Positions 14,921 to 25,309 are shown, counted from the stretch's first letter. The stretch is 64,000 nt of DNA from an uncultured Apibacter sp. (GCA_945280365.1 CALYQD010000010.1:1-64000), one strand, 5' to 3'. The notes: generated from the sequence alone by a model not told the origin. Numbers and translations are program-made.

Positions 14921-15916
14921 ATGGATACCCCTGCAAAAGAAAATTATTTTTTTCAAAAAATTGTGGTTATTGTTGGATCGGCATTATTCATTATGAAAAT
15001 TGTTGCCTGGCAGTTAACCCAATCAGTAGCTATATTGACCGATACCTTGGAAAGTATTAGCAATGTTGCTGCCGGATTATTTTCATTATATAGTCTTTAT
15101 ATTTCTTCCAAACCAAAAGATAGGGACCATCCGTATGGACATGGCAAAATTGAATTTATTTCGGCAGGTATCGAAGGTAGCTTGATTACTGTAGCCGGTA
15201 TTTTGATTATTTATAAGTCCGTGAGCGATATTTTCCATGTTCAAGTTATACGAAAACTGGATTATGGGATAGTCTTAATTGTTATCGCAGGACTAGTAAA
15301 TTATGTTTTAGGAGTAGGAGCGGTTAAAAAAGGAAAAAAAAACAAATCCTTAGCTTTAATTTCAGGAGGAGAACATCTTAAAACTGATACATATTCTACC
15401 ATAGGGCTTGTAATAGGCCTTTTTGTCATGTATGTTTTTAAAATTTATTGGTTGGATAGTATCATCGCCCTAATTTTTTCTTTGATCATTATTTTTACCG
15501 GAGTAAAAATTATTCGCAAATCTTTAGCCGGCATAATGGATGAAGCTGATGAAGAATTAATTACTCAGCTGGTTGATATATTAAATAAAAATAGAAATCC
15601 AAATTGGATTGATATTCATAATGTAAGATTTATCAAATACGGGAGCAGCTTACATTTGGATTGCCACCTAACGCTTCCTTGGTATTTTAACCTCAGGGAA
15701 GCGCATAAAGAGCTAGATAAGCTAAATAAAATTATTGTTGATAATTTTGGCAATAGTTTTGAAATGTTTGTTCACGTTGATGATTGTCGTGAAGTTATTT
15801 CGTGCAAAATTTGTAAAAAAGATAGTTGTCCTTATCGTAAATATCTTTTTGATAATGAAATCAAATGGACAAAAGAAAATATTCAAATTGATAAACACCA
15901 TAAATTAGATAAATAA
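14921..15916 (+). CDS. Cation diffusion facilitator (CDF) family transporter
   Basis: This 331-residue inner-membrane metal exporter has six membrane segments (from IVVIVGSALFIMKIVAW onward), the metal-site motif TDTLES (family HxxxD-like site), the loop motif HPYGHGKIE, the second site HLKTDTYS, and a C-terminal cytoplasmic domain with HLDCHLTLPW. CDF proteins exchange Zn, Fe or Mn for protons. The tail carries a cysteine group (CREVISCKICKKDSC) that may bind metal and is unusual for the family. The start is set by the promoter box at 14873-14880, which excludes the ATG at 14870. It is followed after three bases by 15920-16234. Confidence 0.9.
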   Translation: MDTPAKENYFFQKIVVIVGSALFIMKIVAWQLTQSVAILTDTLESISNVAAGLFSLYSLYISSKPKDRDHPYGHGKIEFISAGIEGSLITVAGILIIYKSVSDIFHVQVIRKLDYGIVLIVIAGLVNYVLGVGAVKKGKKNKSLALISGGEHLKTDTYSTIGLVIGLFVMYVFKIYWLDSIIALIFSLIIIFTGVKIIRKSLAGIMDEADEELITQLVDILNKNRNPNWIDIHNVRFIKYGSSLHLDCHLTLPWYFNLREAHKELDKLNKIIVDNFGNSFEMFVHVDDCREVISCKICKKDSCPYRKYLFDNEIKWTKENIQIDKHHKLDK

Positions 15917-15919
15917 AAT

Positions 15920-16234
15920 ATGAGTAATAAAAAGAATTTTTTAAATATTGAAGAAAAAATATATAAATCATTAGGAAAAATCGGATACGTAATTATATTT
16001 ACTTGTATATTTTCACTGCTAATGTTTTTTATTGACTTTATACTTTATTGTTTTGTTGACAATCATTATAACTCTGGATTTTTATTTTCTGGTGAATATA
16101 CTTTTACATACTGGATTAAACTTATGTGGAAAAATTATTCTTTTTCATTTTTTAAAACATCATTCTTCGGCATCATATTTATTATTTTAAGTATTTATAG
16201 AAGTAAGACATTGGCAAAAGAATTCTCAATTTAA
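15920..16234 (+). CDS. Small membrane protein in operon with CDF transporter
   Basis: This 104-residue protein has two membrane segments (IGYVIIFTCIFSLLMFFIDFILY and SFFKTSFFGIIFIILSIY). The start lies three bases after the CDF stop, so the two are cotranscribed and probably translationally linked. I do not recognise the family. Confidence 0.6.
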   Translation: MSNKKNFLNIEEKIYKSLGKIGYVIIFTCIFSLLMFFIDFILYCFVDNHYNSGFLFSGEYTFTYWIKLMWKNYSFSFFKTSFFGIIFIILSIYRSKTLAKEFSI

Positions 16235-16444
16235 TAACTATTAAATTATTTCTTCTATATAAATAATGGAGCATTATATATTCTTAACCTGTTTGTATGT
16301 TAATTGCTAACAAACTTTTTTAATTTAAATACCTTAATTGATATTTAAATTATAAAATTTATTTTGTGTATTTTTCTAATCTTAGCATATACAGATATAT
16401 AATAAGTAGCTGAAAAATAATAAAGCTTTAATAATATATAATAA

Positions 16445-16475
16445 AAGCTGCTACAAAAGTTATTGATAGCAGCTT
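16445..16475 (-). terminator. Hairpin terminator of the DegT/DnrJ gene
   Basis: AAGCTGCTA (16445-16453) pairs with TAGCAGCTT (16467-16475). It lies 24 bases beyond the minus-strand stop codon, with T-rich sequence following on that strand. Confidence 0.6.
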
Positions 16476-16498
16476 CTATTAAAAAATATTTATATATT

Positions 16499-17695
16499 TT
16501 ATTTTGCTAATACTTTTTTAACTGAAGTAGCTATAATTTCCGCTTTTTTAGCCAAATCTTCATCTGTCCATAATAAAGAGATAGGAATAGTTATTGTTCT
16601 TCCCATTATTGCATCTGATTGTGAATAATCCGCATTGGCATAGTTTGGCAATAATTCTTTGTGCTCTTTATAAAGCGGGGCTAAAGTTTTTAGCAATTTC
16701 AAATGATCCCATTTTCTCACATAATGCCAATTGTTATCGAACCAATATGCATTACCTATCCCCTTGCTGCTCAATTCTCGAGTCAATTCTCGAGCTGATT
16801 CTTTGTTAGGCAAAAATATGCTCAAGAATGAAGCATTATCGCCGGCTTCATCGGGTAATTTTCTAAATTCTAATCCCTCAATTCCCTGTAAGGCATCTTT
16901 CAATGCTTTTTTATTCTTTCTTTGAGTGGAAAGTATTTTATCCAGCTTTTCAAACTGAGCAAGACCTACGGCTGCATGCAATTCGGAAATTCTATAATTT
17001 AACCCTAAATAAGGATGATTTTCTGCTCCTCTGTTATCTCCGATATGGTCATGTCCATGATCTGTATATTGATCAGCATGCACATAATAGTCTTCATTAT
17101 TAGTTAAAACAGCTCCTCCTTCTCCGCAGGTTACCGTTTTAACAAAATCAAATGAAAAACATCCTAAATCACCGATGGTTCCAAGATATTTGCCTTTATA
17201 AGTAGCGCCAAAAGATTGACACGCATCTTCAATTATTAATAAATTATGTTTTTTTGCTAATTCTTTAAGAGCTGAAAGATCTGCCATAGCTCCACACATA
17301 TGCACCGGCATAATTACTTTGGTTCTAGGCGATATGGCTTTTTCAACTGCCTTCGGATCCATGGTCAAAGTTTCATCAATATCTACAAGTATAGGAATAG
17401 CTCCTACGCTTAATACTGCCTCAAAGCTAGCCACAAAGGTAAAGGTAGGTAATATTACCTCATCTCCTGCTCCTACTCCCACCGTATTTAGTGCAGTCAT
17501 TAAGGCCGTAGTTCCACTGCTGGTTAACTGTACATGCTTTACATGCATTCTTTTTTGAATGGCCTGCTCAAATTCCTTTGCTTTCCAATGATTATTCCTA
17601 ACAGATTCAAAATTATAACGCATAAGAATACCACTTTCAATAATATCGTTCAGGTGTTTTTTTTCTTCTTCACCCCAAAGCTCATATCCTGGCAT
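16499..17695 (-). CDS. DegT/DnrJ/EryC1/StrS-family PLP aminotransferase
   Basis: This 398-residue PLP-dependent enzyme has the family motifs: TSSGTTALMTAL near the N-terminus, VILPTFTFVASFEAV, IIEDACQSFGATYKGKYLGTIGDLGCFSFDFVKTVTCGEGGAV (K in the FVKTVT segment is the likely Schiff-base lysine) and LNYRISELHAAVGLAQ. Such enzymes transaminate keto-sugars for surface glycans. It is monocistronic, with its own promoter and terminator, some 16 kb from the polysaccharide locus it could serve. Confidence 0.9.
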   Translation of the reverse strand: MPGYELWGEEEKKHLNDIIESGILMRYNFESVRNNHWKAKEFEQAIQKRMHVKHVQLTSSGTTALMTALNTVGVGAGDEVILPTFTFVASFEAVLSVGAIPILVDIDETLTMDPKAVEKAISPRTKVIMPVHMCGAMADLSALKELAKKHNLLIIEDACQSFGATYKGKYLGTIGDLGCFSFDFVKTVTCGEGGAVLTNNEDYYVHADQYTDHGHDHIGDNRGAENHPYLGLNYRISELHAAVGLAQFEKLDKILSTQRKNKKALKDALQGIEGLEFRKLPDEAGDNASFLSIFLPNKESARELTRELSSKGIGNAYWFDNNWHYVRKWDHLKLLKTLAPLYKEHKELLPNYANADYSQSDAIMGRTITIPISLLWTDEDLAKKAEIIATSVKKVLAK

Positions 17696-17737
17696 AATAA
17701 AGTATTTTATATTATTTTTTTTGTTAAAAACCTAAAA

Positions 17738-17745
17738 CAAAGGTA
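17738..17745 (-). promoter_or_regulatory. Aminotransferase promoter -7 box TACCTTTG
   Basis: Minus strand TACCTTTG, 43 bases upstream of the start codon. Confidence 0.6.
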
Positions 17746-18054
17746 AGGATTTGAGTGTAAAGAATCTTTAAAAACAAATAAAAAAGTTCTATCGAAACAT
17801 GGTACTTGTGATATTTTAATATAATTTTTAGTATGAATGAGTTAATAAAAAATATTATACAGAGCTCTTTATATTTTCCCTATTTAAAATAATATTCATT
17901 TTTTATATCTTAACCAGACCACTCAAATACATATAATTTAAAAAAACACAATAAAAAATACATTATTCTTAATATTTTGTATTTTTTATTTTTAAATATT
18001 CATTTATTTTTAAAAATATTTAAAAATTTATAAAAATTAAAAGTTAAAATATGT

Positions 18055-18062
18055 TAACTTTG
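18055..18062 (+). promoter_or_regulatory. Surface protein promoter -7 box TAACTTTG
   Basis: TAACTTTG, 37 bases upstream of ATG 18099, in a very AT-rich stretch. Confidence 0.55.
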
Positions 18063-18098
18063 TTAAACTAACATTAACATTAAAAAATTATAAATAAA

Positions 18099-21000
18099 AT
18101 GAGCACAAGGGCTCCGATTCATTATCTCTTTTTAATATTCTTCGGAATATTTATCTCAATTCAAGGTCAAATTGTACCCCCATCTACATTGATAATAAAA
18201 GATCATAATGATAATAAGAGTCCTATAACAATTGACTGCGACTATAATTTTAATGAAAACCATAAAATTTCATTAAAAGCCGAATATCCTGAAATTAAAA
18301 ATACAACCAAATATTCTGTTACAGCTATTCCTTTCAATCCGGTGGGAAATTTTTCCGAAGGGGAAGAAGTCATGATTGAAAGTGACGATAAATGGAGCAA
18401 TGTACAAAATCTCCCTTTTAAATTTTGTTTTTATGGAAATACTTACAGCTCTATAATTTTAGGAGATAACGGTGTACTCTGCTTTGATACTCAATATACT
18501 GGTACCGAATGTCCATATGTTATAGCAGGTGCCATTCCCAATCAGGACTTGATGCACAATACCATTTTCGGTGCCTATCATGATATGACCAATGATAGTG
18601 ATGTTTTCGGATGTACAAATGATTGCGGTAAAATATCTATGTATACAACAGGAACGATGCCATTTCGAAAAACTATTATAAATTATTATAATATGAATCA
18701 TTTCGGTTGTGAAAGTTCCAAATCTACACTACAAATTGTACTATATGAAACAACCAACATAATTGAAATCTATATAAAAAATAAACCTTTAACTTGTGAA
18801 ATAGGCAATGAAAAAAGGACTCTAATAGGGATCACGAATTCCGATGGTTCGCAAGGAATAGCCCCACAATCTAGAAATACAGGAATTTGGGAAGCATATA
18901 ATGAAGCGTGGCGATTTTCTCCCGAAGGTACTACGGCAATACCTAGTGTGGAATGGAAAGATTCCAATCAAAATCTAATCCCTTCTTCGGAAGTTAGTCC
19001 GAAATCATCGACAACTTATTATGTAAATGTATCTTATGCTGGTTGTACACCTGTTACTCTTAGTGATGAATTTCAAATCATATTTTCTCCGGATTATCCC
19101 AAAGTAAAAGATTTAACTGTATATAAATGTTTTGAAGGTAATACTCCTAATGCTGTTATCAATTTAAAAGAATTAATGCTTGAGGCTTCCGAAGCTAATC
19201 ATGATGTGACCACTTCTTTACATCTCAATATAGAAGAGGCTAATACAGGAGAAAATCCTATTGCCGATCTTAATACCTATCTTATAACAGAAAATTCAAA
19301 ATCATTTTATTTACGCGCTTCTAAGAATAAAGATTGTTATTCAACTTCCGTTATAACCTTACATTTAAAAAGAAAACCGAACCTCAAGGAAACAGAACCA
19401 ATAATTATATGTGGAAACGAGGAAAATAATGATTCAGAAATAATTTATTTAAAAAATTATGAAGATTACATAAACGGCTACGAAAATTGGATGAATCTTG
19501 ATTATTTTGATTCTTATAATAATGCTCTTGAAGGTGTAAACCCTATTAGTACGCTTTCACTCTCCTCCACAGTGACTATATATGCCAAAGCAAGTAATAA
19601 AGAATATGATGAATGTTTTTCCATAATACCCGTTACTTTTAAGTTTCAAAAAACTATTATTTCTCAACCTCAAAAAATTATTCTCTGTGATGAAAATTTA
19701 AATGGAAGAGAAATATATAACTTAAGATCTTATGAAAGTACTCTAACCAATTATCAAAATTTAAGTTTTACGTATTATAATTATGAAACCGATGCTTTAC
19801 AAAACATTAATCCTATACTAAACCCAGAATCCTACACTGTTACCAATGGAGAGGTCATATATGTTAGTATATCTAGCCCGGGGTATTGTTCATCCATAAA
19901 TACAATATCTTTTTCTTTTAAAAATTCAGCAGTAAAAAATATGCATAAATATGTATGCGATGGTAAATTACATGAAATTAAAGTTAATCTTTTAGATTAT
20001 TATAACGATATGAAAAGAGATCAAGATATTATTCTTGATGGAATATATAATTCATGGGAAGGCGCTATAAATAAGGACCTTTCTCAAAAAATTAATGATT
20101 TGGTTAATTTTACCGTTGTAATGCCTTATTCTATAGTATATGTACGTTTTTTTGATAATACTACTCAGTGCGAGTACATTCGTGAAATAAAACTTGAGAT
20201 TAGAGCTAAAATTGAAAAAATACCATCTTATAATGTTTGTGATTTAAATAATTCGGGCGAAAGCCATTTTAATCTAAATACACTACGTCCTATCTTTATG
20301 GCCGGATACCCTCCATCTTCTATAGCTTTTTATGAAACTTTAGAAGATTATAATAATGAAACTAACCCGATCACGGAAACAATAGTAAAGAGAGAAAAAA
20401 TCATTTATGTGAAAATTAATGTTAATGACGGATGTAAATATTATCATAAAATTAATCTGAAATTGAAAGAGTTAGAAGTATCTGAAACTCAAAAATTTAC
20501 AATCTGTGATTCAGAAAATGATGGGAAAGAAAATTTTAATTTAAATGATTTAATTAACCTTTTAAATTTATCAGATTATAGTTCGATACAATTCTATAAA
20601 TCAGAAAAAGATGCTTTCAAAGAAATCAACCCTATAGCCAATAAAACTGAATATCCGATTAGTATTAGTAATAAAAATATATTTGTAAGAAGTAATTATA
20701 ATAAGAGCTGTCCGAGTATAATTCCGGTTGAGATAGAATTGTTTAATTCTATAATTGTACCCAATTTTTCTTCCATTGAAATTTGTGATAAAGAGAATAA
20801 ACATTCTAAAACTGTTGACTTAACTCGTTCGGTAGCAGAAAGCGGAATAAATACAACTAAAATTTCTGTTGAATATTATCTTACTTCTCAGGGCGCAGAA
20901 CAGCAGAATAATAATGAAAAAATTTTAGATCCTACTTCTTTCACAATATATAATACAACTACAGTATTTATACGTTTTACCAATATTGATACCCATTGCT

Positions 21001-23156
21001 ATCAAATAATACCTTTAAAAATAAAGCTAAACCCATTTCCACAAGTTGTTAAATTAAATTTAAATATTTGTGATTTTAATAATGACCAAGTAGAGGATGT
21101 TACTTTAAATGATTTAAATTCTCATTTAGTTAATGATCATAAAAATTATTCATTTTCATATTATTTAAGTGAAAAGGATGCAATAAATAATATAAATAAA
21201 ATTTTAAGACATGCAATTAAAAATTCAACGGAATTATATGTTAAAATTTCGTCTGGAAATGAATGTCAAGTGATTCATAAATTAGGATTTACATTACAAT
21301 CATCTCCTTTAGTTCATAATAAAACGATTAAAATATGTGACAACAATTCTGATGATACGGAAATTGTCGATTTAACTCAATATAATGATATTTTAGTGGA
21401 TAATGTTATCTCTACTTTTAAATTCACCTATTTTACCTCTTTTAATAATGCTTATGATAACAGTTTAGTAATTAATAATGCTAAAGAATACGCAATCCAA
21501 AAATTTCCGACTACTTTATATGTAAGAATTTCAAATTCATCCGGATGCTTTTCGATTGCTGAATTAACTTTTCACAGTGCAGAGAAAATTTTAGCTCAAA
21601 ATAAAGATATTCATATATGTGATGAAGGGTCTGACATGCAGGAATATATTAATTTAAACAGCTATATATCAGAAGTTTTACTGAACCCTAGGCAAAATTT
21701 ACTGATAAATTATTATAAAACAGAAAAAGGTGCTAACGATAAAAATGAAAACGATCGTATAAAAAATCCTGATCATTATTCGGTAACTTTAGCCAAAGAT
21801 TATGTATGGATACGTATTGATAATCCTGCCACTGGCTGTTATACGGTAAGATATTTAGAAATTATACTTGAGCCACTTCCTAAGCTAATCAATTCTAAAT
21901 ATTTAATTTGCGACACAGATTTAGACGGTATTTATAAGCTAGATCTCGATCAACTTCGTTACGCCGTAATATTTAATCCTGAGGGATACACTTTTTCTTA
22001 CTATTATAATATAGAAGATGCAAAAAAAGATGCGAATAGGATTGAGAATATACATCAGTATACTGTTAATGATTTTAATCAAAAAATAGTTATTAAAGCA
22101 ACTAATAAATACGGATGTAGTTCTATAAGAAGTGTAACGCTCTATACTAAAGATAAAATCAAAGTTAATACAAATTCCATTGAAATGGAAAGTTGCGATG
22201 ATGATTTTGATGGTTTAACTTTATTTAATCTTACAACTCTAAATTCATCAATAACTAAAGATCCTAAGGCAACTTTTGAATATTTTAGGACCTTATCCGA
22301 CGCAAAAAATCAAATCAATCCAATAAAAGATCCCTATAACTATAAAAATATAGTGCCTCATCTTGATAAAGTGTATATTCGCGTTTCTTCCCCTGATTAT
22401 TGCCCTTCTTTAAGTCAAGCCACTTTAAAAGCTTTACCGGTTCCAGTAAGTAATTTAGGGAAAAATTTAAAAATATGTCCTAATGGTAGTCTCGAATTAG
22501 TTTCAAATACAAATAATCCTGAAGATTTTTATGAATGGAATACGGGAGAAAAAGGGTATAATAAACATACTATCACCATCTTTAAGGCCGGTATTTATAC
22601 TGTAACTATTTCCGGCAAGAATGGGTGTTCTTATACTTATACAACTTCTGTAACTGAGTATCCTAAGACCAAAATTATTGATTTAGAAGAAGGTAATGAT
22701 TACATTACTGTTATGGCTGAAGGCGAAGCTCCTTTAGAGTATTCTATGGATAATAAGAATTGGCAATCTCATAATACTTTTTATAATTTAAATCCCGGAA
22801 TTTATACATTTTATGTAAGATCAATGGCGAACGGCTGTTTTTCAACTGAAAAGAAAGGAGTCTTATTTAAGATTAATAATGTAATTACTCCTAATGGAGA
22901 TAATTTTAATGAAGTTTGGCAACTATGTGGTTTAGAGCATTTTGACTCACTTCCTTCACACATTAAAATATTTGACCGTTATGGTAAGGTAGTATTTACA
23001 CAAAGCTCCAATTCGTGCTTTGTATGGGATGGACATTATTTAGGGCGACCTTTACCTACTACAACGTATTGGTATATTATCAATATTGCTGATGGCAGGC
23101 AGTTTACCGGATGGATTGTTTTGCGAAACCATAATAACCGGGTTGATTTAAACTAA
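18099..23156 (+). CDS. Giant repetitive surface protein with T9SS type B sorting domain
   Basis: This 1685-residue secreted protein starts with a signal peptide (residues 1-24, YLFLIFFGIFISIQGQ). An N-terminal domain to about residue 290 contains LPFKFCFYGNTYSSIILGDNGVLCFD. From about residue 340 to 1450 there are some twelve repeats of about 93 residues, each opening with a motif like ICDxxNDGxExxNL, followed by YY.s..dA..........Y.......vyvri....C. The C-terminal 85 residues (VITPNGDNFNEVW, IKIFDRYGKVVF, WDGHYLGRPLP, TTYWYIINI) form the type B sorting domain, which directs export by the type IX system and attachment at the surface. It is probably an adhesin, a role inferred from the architecture. 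It stands alone with its own promoter. Confidence 0.9.
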   Translation: MSTRAPIHYLFLIFFGIFISIQGQIVPPSTLIIKDHNDNKSPITIDCDYNFNENHKISLKAEYPEIKNTTKYSVTAIPFNPVGNFSEGEEVMIESDDKWSNVQNLPFKFCFYGNTYSSIILGDNGVLCFDTQYTGTECPYVIAGAIPNQDLMHNTIFGAYHDMTNDSDVFGCTNDCGKISMYTTGTMPFRKTIINYYNMNHFGCESSKSTLQIVLYETTNIIEIYIKNKPLTCEIGNEKRTLIGITNSDGSQGIAPQSRNTGIWEAYNEAWRFSPEGTTAIPSVEWKDSNQNLIPSSEVSPKSSTTYYVNVSYAGCTPVTLSDEFQIIFSPDYPKVKDLTVYKCFEGNTPNAVINLKELMLEASEANHDVTTSLHLNIEEANTGENPIADLNTYLITENSKSFYLRASKNKDCYSTSVITLHLKRKPNLKETEPIIICGNEENNDSEIIYLKNYEDYINGYENWMNLDYFDSYNNALEGVNPISTLSLSSTVTIYAKASNKEYDECFSIIPVTFKFQKTIISQPQKIILCDENLNGREIYNLRSYESTLTNYQNLSFTYYNYETDALQNINPILNPESYTVTNGEVIYVSISSPGYCSSINTISFSFKNSAVKNMHKYVCDGKLHEIKVNLLDYYNDMKRDQDIILDGIYNSWEGAINKDLSQKINDLVNFTVVMPYSIVYVRFFDNTTQCEYIREIKLEIRAKIEKIPSYNVCDLNNSGESHFNLNTLRPIFMAGYPPSSIAFYETLEDYNNETNPITETIVKREKIIYVKINVNDGCKYYHKINLKLKELEVSETQKFTICDSENDGKENFNLNDLINLLNLSDYSSIQFYKSEKDAFKEINPIANKTEYPISISNKNIFVRSNYNKSCPSIIPVEIELFNSIIVPNFSSIEICDKENKHSKTVDLTRSVAESGINTTKISVEYYLTSQGAEQQNNNEKILDPTSFTIYNTTTVFIRFTNIDTHCYQIIPLKIKLNPFPQVVKLNLNICDFNNDQVEDVTLNDLNSHLVNDHKNYSFSYYLSEKDAINNINKILRHAIKNSTELYVKISSGNECQVIHKLGFTLQSSPLVHNKTIKICDNNSDDTEIVDLTQYNDILVDNVISTFKFTYFTSFNNAYDNSLVINNAKEYAIQKFPTTLYVRISNSSGCFSIAELTFHSAEKILAQNKDIHICDEGSDMQEYINLNSYISEVLLNPRQNLLINYYKTEKGANDKNENDRIKNPDHYSVTLAKDYVWIRIDNPATGCYTVRYLEIILEPLPKLINSKYLICDTDLDGIYKLDLDQLRYAVIFNPEGYTFSYYYNIEDAKKDANRIENIHQYTVNDFNQKIVIKATNKYGCSSIRSVTLYTKDKIKVNTNSIEMESCDDDFDGLTLFNLTTLNSSITKDPKATFEYFRTLSDAKNQINPIKDPYNYKNIVPHLDKVYIRVSSPDYCPSLSQATLKALPVPVSNLGKNLKICPNGSLELVSNTNNPEDFYEWNTGEKGYNKHTITIFKAGIYTVTISGKNGCSYTYTTSVTEYPKTKIIDLEEGNDYITVMAEGEAPLEYSMDNKNWQSHNTFYNLNPGIYTFYVRSMANGCFSTEKKGVLFKINNVITPNGDNFNEVWQLCGLEHFDSLPSHIKIFDRYGKVVFTQSSNSCFVWDGHYLGRPLPTTTYWYIINIADGRQFTGWIVLRNHNNRVDLN

Positions 23157-23335
23157 TTTGAATGTTTAATTCAACATATCTAAATATAATTAATAATTGA
23201 AACTAAGCACAAATATTATAATTAATTCATAATGAGCATTATATAAAAAAAAATAATTATATTGTATAGATCGACCCCGTATATTTTATGTAAAAAGTTT
23301 CCATAAATATATAATTAGAATAAGTTAAATACTTT

Positions 23336-23343
23336 TAAATTTG
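23336..23343 (+). promoter_or_regulatory. HMA protein promoter -7 box TAAATTTG
   Basis: TAAATTTG, 26 bases upstream of ATG 23370. Confidence 0.5.
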
Positions 23344-23369
23344 AGTAAAAATATAAACATAAAGAAAAA

Positions 23370-23585
23370 ATGAAAAATAAAGAATTAAAGTTTAAAACTA
23401 ATATAGATTGTGGTGGATGCGTAAAAGCTGTAACTCCTTTTTTATCTAAGGTTGAAGGGATATCTAATTGGAATGTAGACACTTCCAACCCTGAAAAAAT
23501 TTTAACAGTTGATTCGGATGGTGCTTCTGATGAAGCTATTGTAAATGCTGTAAAAAAAGCCGGTTTTACTATAGAAAAAATTTAG
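23370..23585 (+). CDS. Heavy-metal-associated (HMA) domain protein, copper-chaperone-like
   Basis: This 71-residue protein consists of one HMA ferredoxin-like domain with metal motif DCGGC (CxxC at residues 14-17), then VTPFLSKVEGISNWNVD and AIVNAVKKAGFTIEKI. Proteins of this size bind Cu(I) or similar soft metals and pass them to a transporter or enzyme. No copper ATPase is nearby. It has its own promoter and terminator, so it forms a single-gene unit. Confidence 0.85.
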   Translation: MKNKELKFKTNIDCGGCVKAVTPFLSKVEGISNWNVDTSNPEKILTVDSDGASDEAIVNAVKKAGFTIEKI

Positions 23586-23610
23586 TATCAATCTTCAATA
23601 TGTTTTAGTG

Positions 23611-23642
23611 AAGAACCTTTAATATATAAAGGTTCTTTTTTA
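23611..23642 (+). terminator. Rho-independent terminator of the HMA gene
   Basis: AAGAACCTTT (23611-23620) pairs with AAAGGTTCTT (23628-23637) and a T-run follows. Confidence 0.85.
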
Positions 23643-23686
23643 TTTTATACTAAGTACAGATAATAAAATATTTTATTAATATTACT

Positions 23687-23694
23687 TACATTTG
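23687..23694 (+). promoter_or_regulatory. MarR gene promoter -7 box TACATTTG
   Basis: TACATTTG, 42 bases upstream of ATG 23736. Confidence 0.5.
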
Positions 23695-23735
23695 TATTTT
23701 TAAAACTTATTCGCAAAGTTTATAAATAAATACTA

Positions 23736-24188
23736 ATGACTAACTCTGAAAAAGAAAATTCTATAGGTTATCAATTAAGTTATACGGAAAATCTACATAG
23801 GAATTTATTAAATAAAAAATTTACTAGTAACCAATTAGATGTTACTCCGGAGCAATTTATTATTCTAGATTTATTAACGGAATATTCTGATGGAATATCC
23901 ATGCAAACCATTTCTATAAAAATTCATAGAGATAATTCTGCCATAACAAGGTCTATTGATATATTAGAAAAAAGAAATTTGGTAATCAGAATAAATGCTA
24001 AAACCGATCGACGGAAAAAGATTATACTTATTACTAAAGAAGGCAATACACTACTTAGCAAAGCCAAAAATATAGCAAAAGCACATGCAAAGGAAGTTGC
24101 CAATGGGCTTACCGAAACTCAACTAAATGAATTTTTTATGATTCTAAAGCACATTCAGAATAATATACACGATTCTACTAATAAATAA
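23736..24188 (+). CDS. MarR-family regulator
   Basis: This 150-residue winged-helix protein has the MarR pattern: DVTPEQFIILDLLTEYSDGISMQTISIKIHRDNSAITRSIDILEKRNLVIRINAKTDRRKKIILITKEG. The DRRKK turn is the wing. Such regulators repress efflux or stress genes and are released by small phenolic or oxidant ligands. No obvious target lies divergent to it; the pdxY gene downstream is convergent. Confidence 0.88.
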   Translation: MTNSEKENSIGYQLSYTENLHRNLLNKKFTSNQLDVTPEQFIILDLLTEYSDGISMQTISIKIHRDNSAITRSIDILEKRNLVIRINAKTDRRKKIILITKEGNTLLSKAKNIAKAHAKEVANGLTETQLNEFFMILKHIQNNIHDSTNK

Positions 24189-24419
24189 TTTTCGACTTAC
24201 TGACTTAAGTAACTTATTTATATGTGGAAATTTATTAAGTAAATATAGTCATGCTCTTTTATTAGGTATAAAAAATCTAATTATATTCTAAAGTTTTTAT
24301 TAATTAAGTTTAGCTCCATTTATATAATTTAATTGTGTAAGATATAGTATGAATCAAAAAGTAAAATGGCTTTCACAATTCTTAAATAATATAAAAAAGG
24401 GTGATATTCTCAATTATAA

Positions 24420-25280
24420 TTATAATTTAACTGCTTCGAATTTTTGAGTAGGATTAACAATTTCATCTTGAGCAGCAACTAATTGCAATTCATATTCACC
24501 TTGTCTATGAGTTTCTAACATAACTGCGTACACTGCTGCTGTGGTATGTTCTAATACATCTTTATAGGCTTTACCAAGCAACATATTGGTTAATAATAAT
24601 CCTGAAGTTAAATCTCCTACCCCAACCGGTTGTCTAACACCGAAATCCACCAAAGGACGAGATATATGCCATTTTCCTTCTTGAGTAGATAATAACATTT
24701 CAAATTTGTCGGAACGATACCCAGCCCTACTTAAATGTTTAACTAAAACCGTTTTAACTCCTCTAGCATGAAGTACATCAATAGCTGAAATCACTTCCTT
24801 CACTGAAGTAATTGTTCTATCGGTTAAAATTTCTAACTCCAATAAATTAGGTGCCATTATGTCACTTACACCAATAACCTCATTTTTAAAAAAATCTGAT
24901 ACACCCGGAGCAACAATACAACCTTTTTCAGGATGCCCCATAACAGGATCGCAAAAATATATTGCATTAGGATTTTCACTTTTAACCTTCCTAACTATTT
25001 CCAAAATAGATTTTCCTTGTTCAGGAGAACCTATATACCCATTTAAAACAGCATCACATTTTTTTAGTTGATGAATATTATCTATTCCTTGTACAATATC
25101 CAATAAATGTTTTGCTGACATTACTTCACCTGTCCATTGTCCATATTGTGTATGATTTGAAAATTGCACGGTATTTAATGACCATACCCTAACACCACAA
25201 CGTTGCATAGGAAATTCAGCTGCGCTATTTCCTGCATGTCCATACACTACATGAGATTGGATAGATAAAATATTTTTCAT
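24420..25280 (-). CDS. pdxY: Pyridoxal kinase PdxY
   Basis: This 286-residue ribokinase-fold enzyme phosphorylates pyridoxal in the vitamin B6 salvage pathway. Features are the N-terminal [24 protein letters not shown], the segment [21 protein letters not shown], and the C-terminal [15 protein letters not shown] with its anion hole and catalytic Asp. Length matches the E. coli PdxY class. It is a single-gene unit with its own promoter. Confidence 0.92.
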   Translation of the reverse strand: MKNILSIQSHVVYGHAGNSAAEFPMQRCGVRVWSLNTVQFSNHTQYGQWTGEVMSAKHLLDIVQGIDNIHQLKKCDAVLNGYIGSPEQGKSILEIVRKVKSENPNAIYFCDPVMGHPEKGCIVAPGVSDFFKNEVIGVSDIMAPNLLELEILTDRTITSVKEVISAIDVLHARGVKTVLVKHLSRAGYRSDKFEMLLSTQEGKWHISRPLVDFGVRQPVGVGDLTSGLLLTNMLLGKAYKDVLEHTTAAVYAVMLETHRQGEYELQLVAAQDEIVNPTQKFEAVKL

Positions 25281-25301
25281 TAGTTTTACAATTATTAATT
25301 A

Positions 25302-25309
25302 CAAATTTA
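25302..25309 (-). promoter_or_regulatory. pdxY promoter -7 box TAAATTTG
   Basis: Minus strand TAAATTTG, 22 bases upstream of the start codon. Confidence 0.5.

Larger units (their letters stand above)
17696..18098. other. AT-rich divergent promoter region
   Basis: These 403 bases hold the promoter boxes of the aminotransferase (17738-17745) and of the giant surface protein (18055-18062). No gene is seen between them. Confidence 0.55.

Noticed and set aside
16731..17558. Several plus-strand frames over the aminotransferase
   Set aside because: They are shadows of a clear DegT/DnrJ gene on the minus strand and show no independent start signals.
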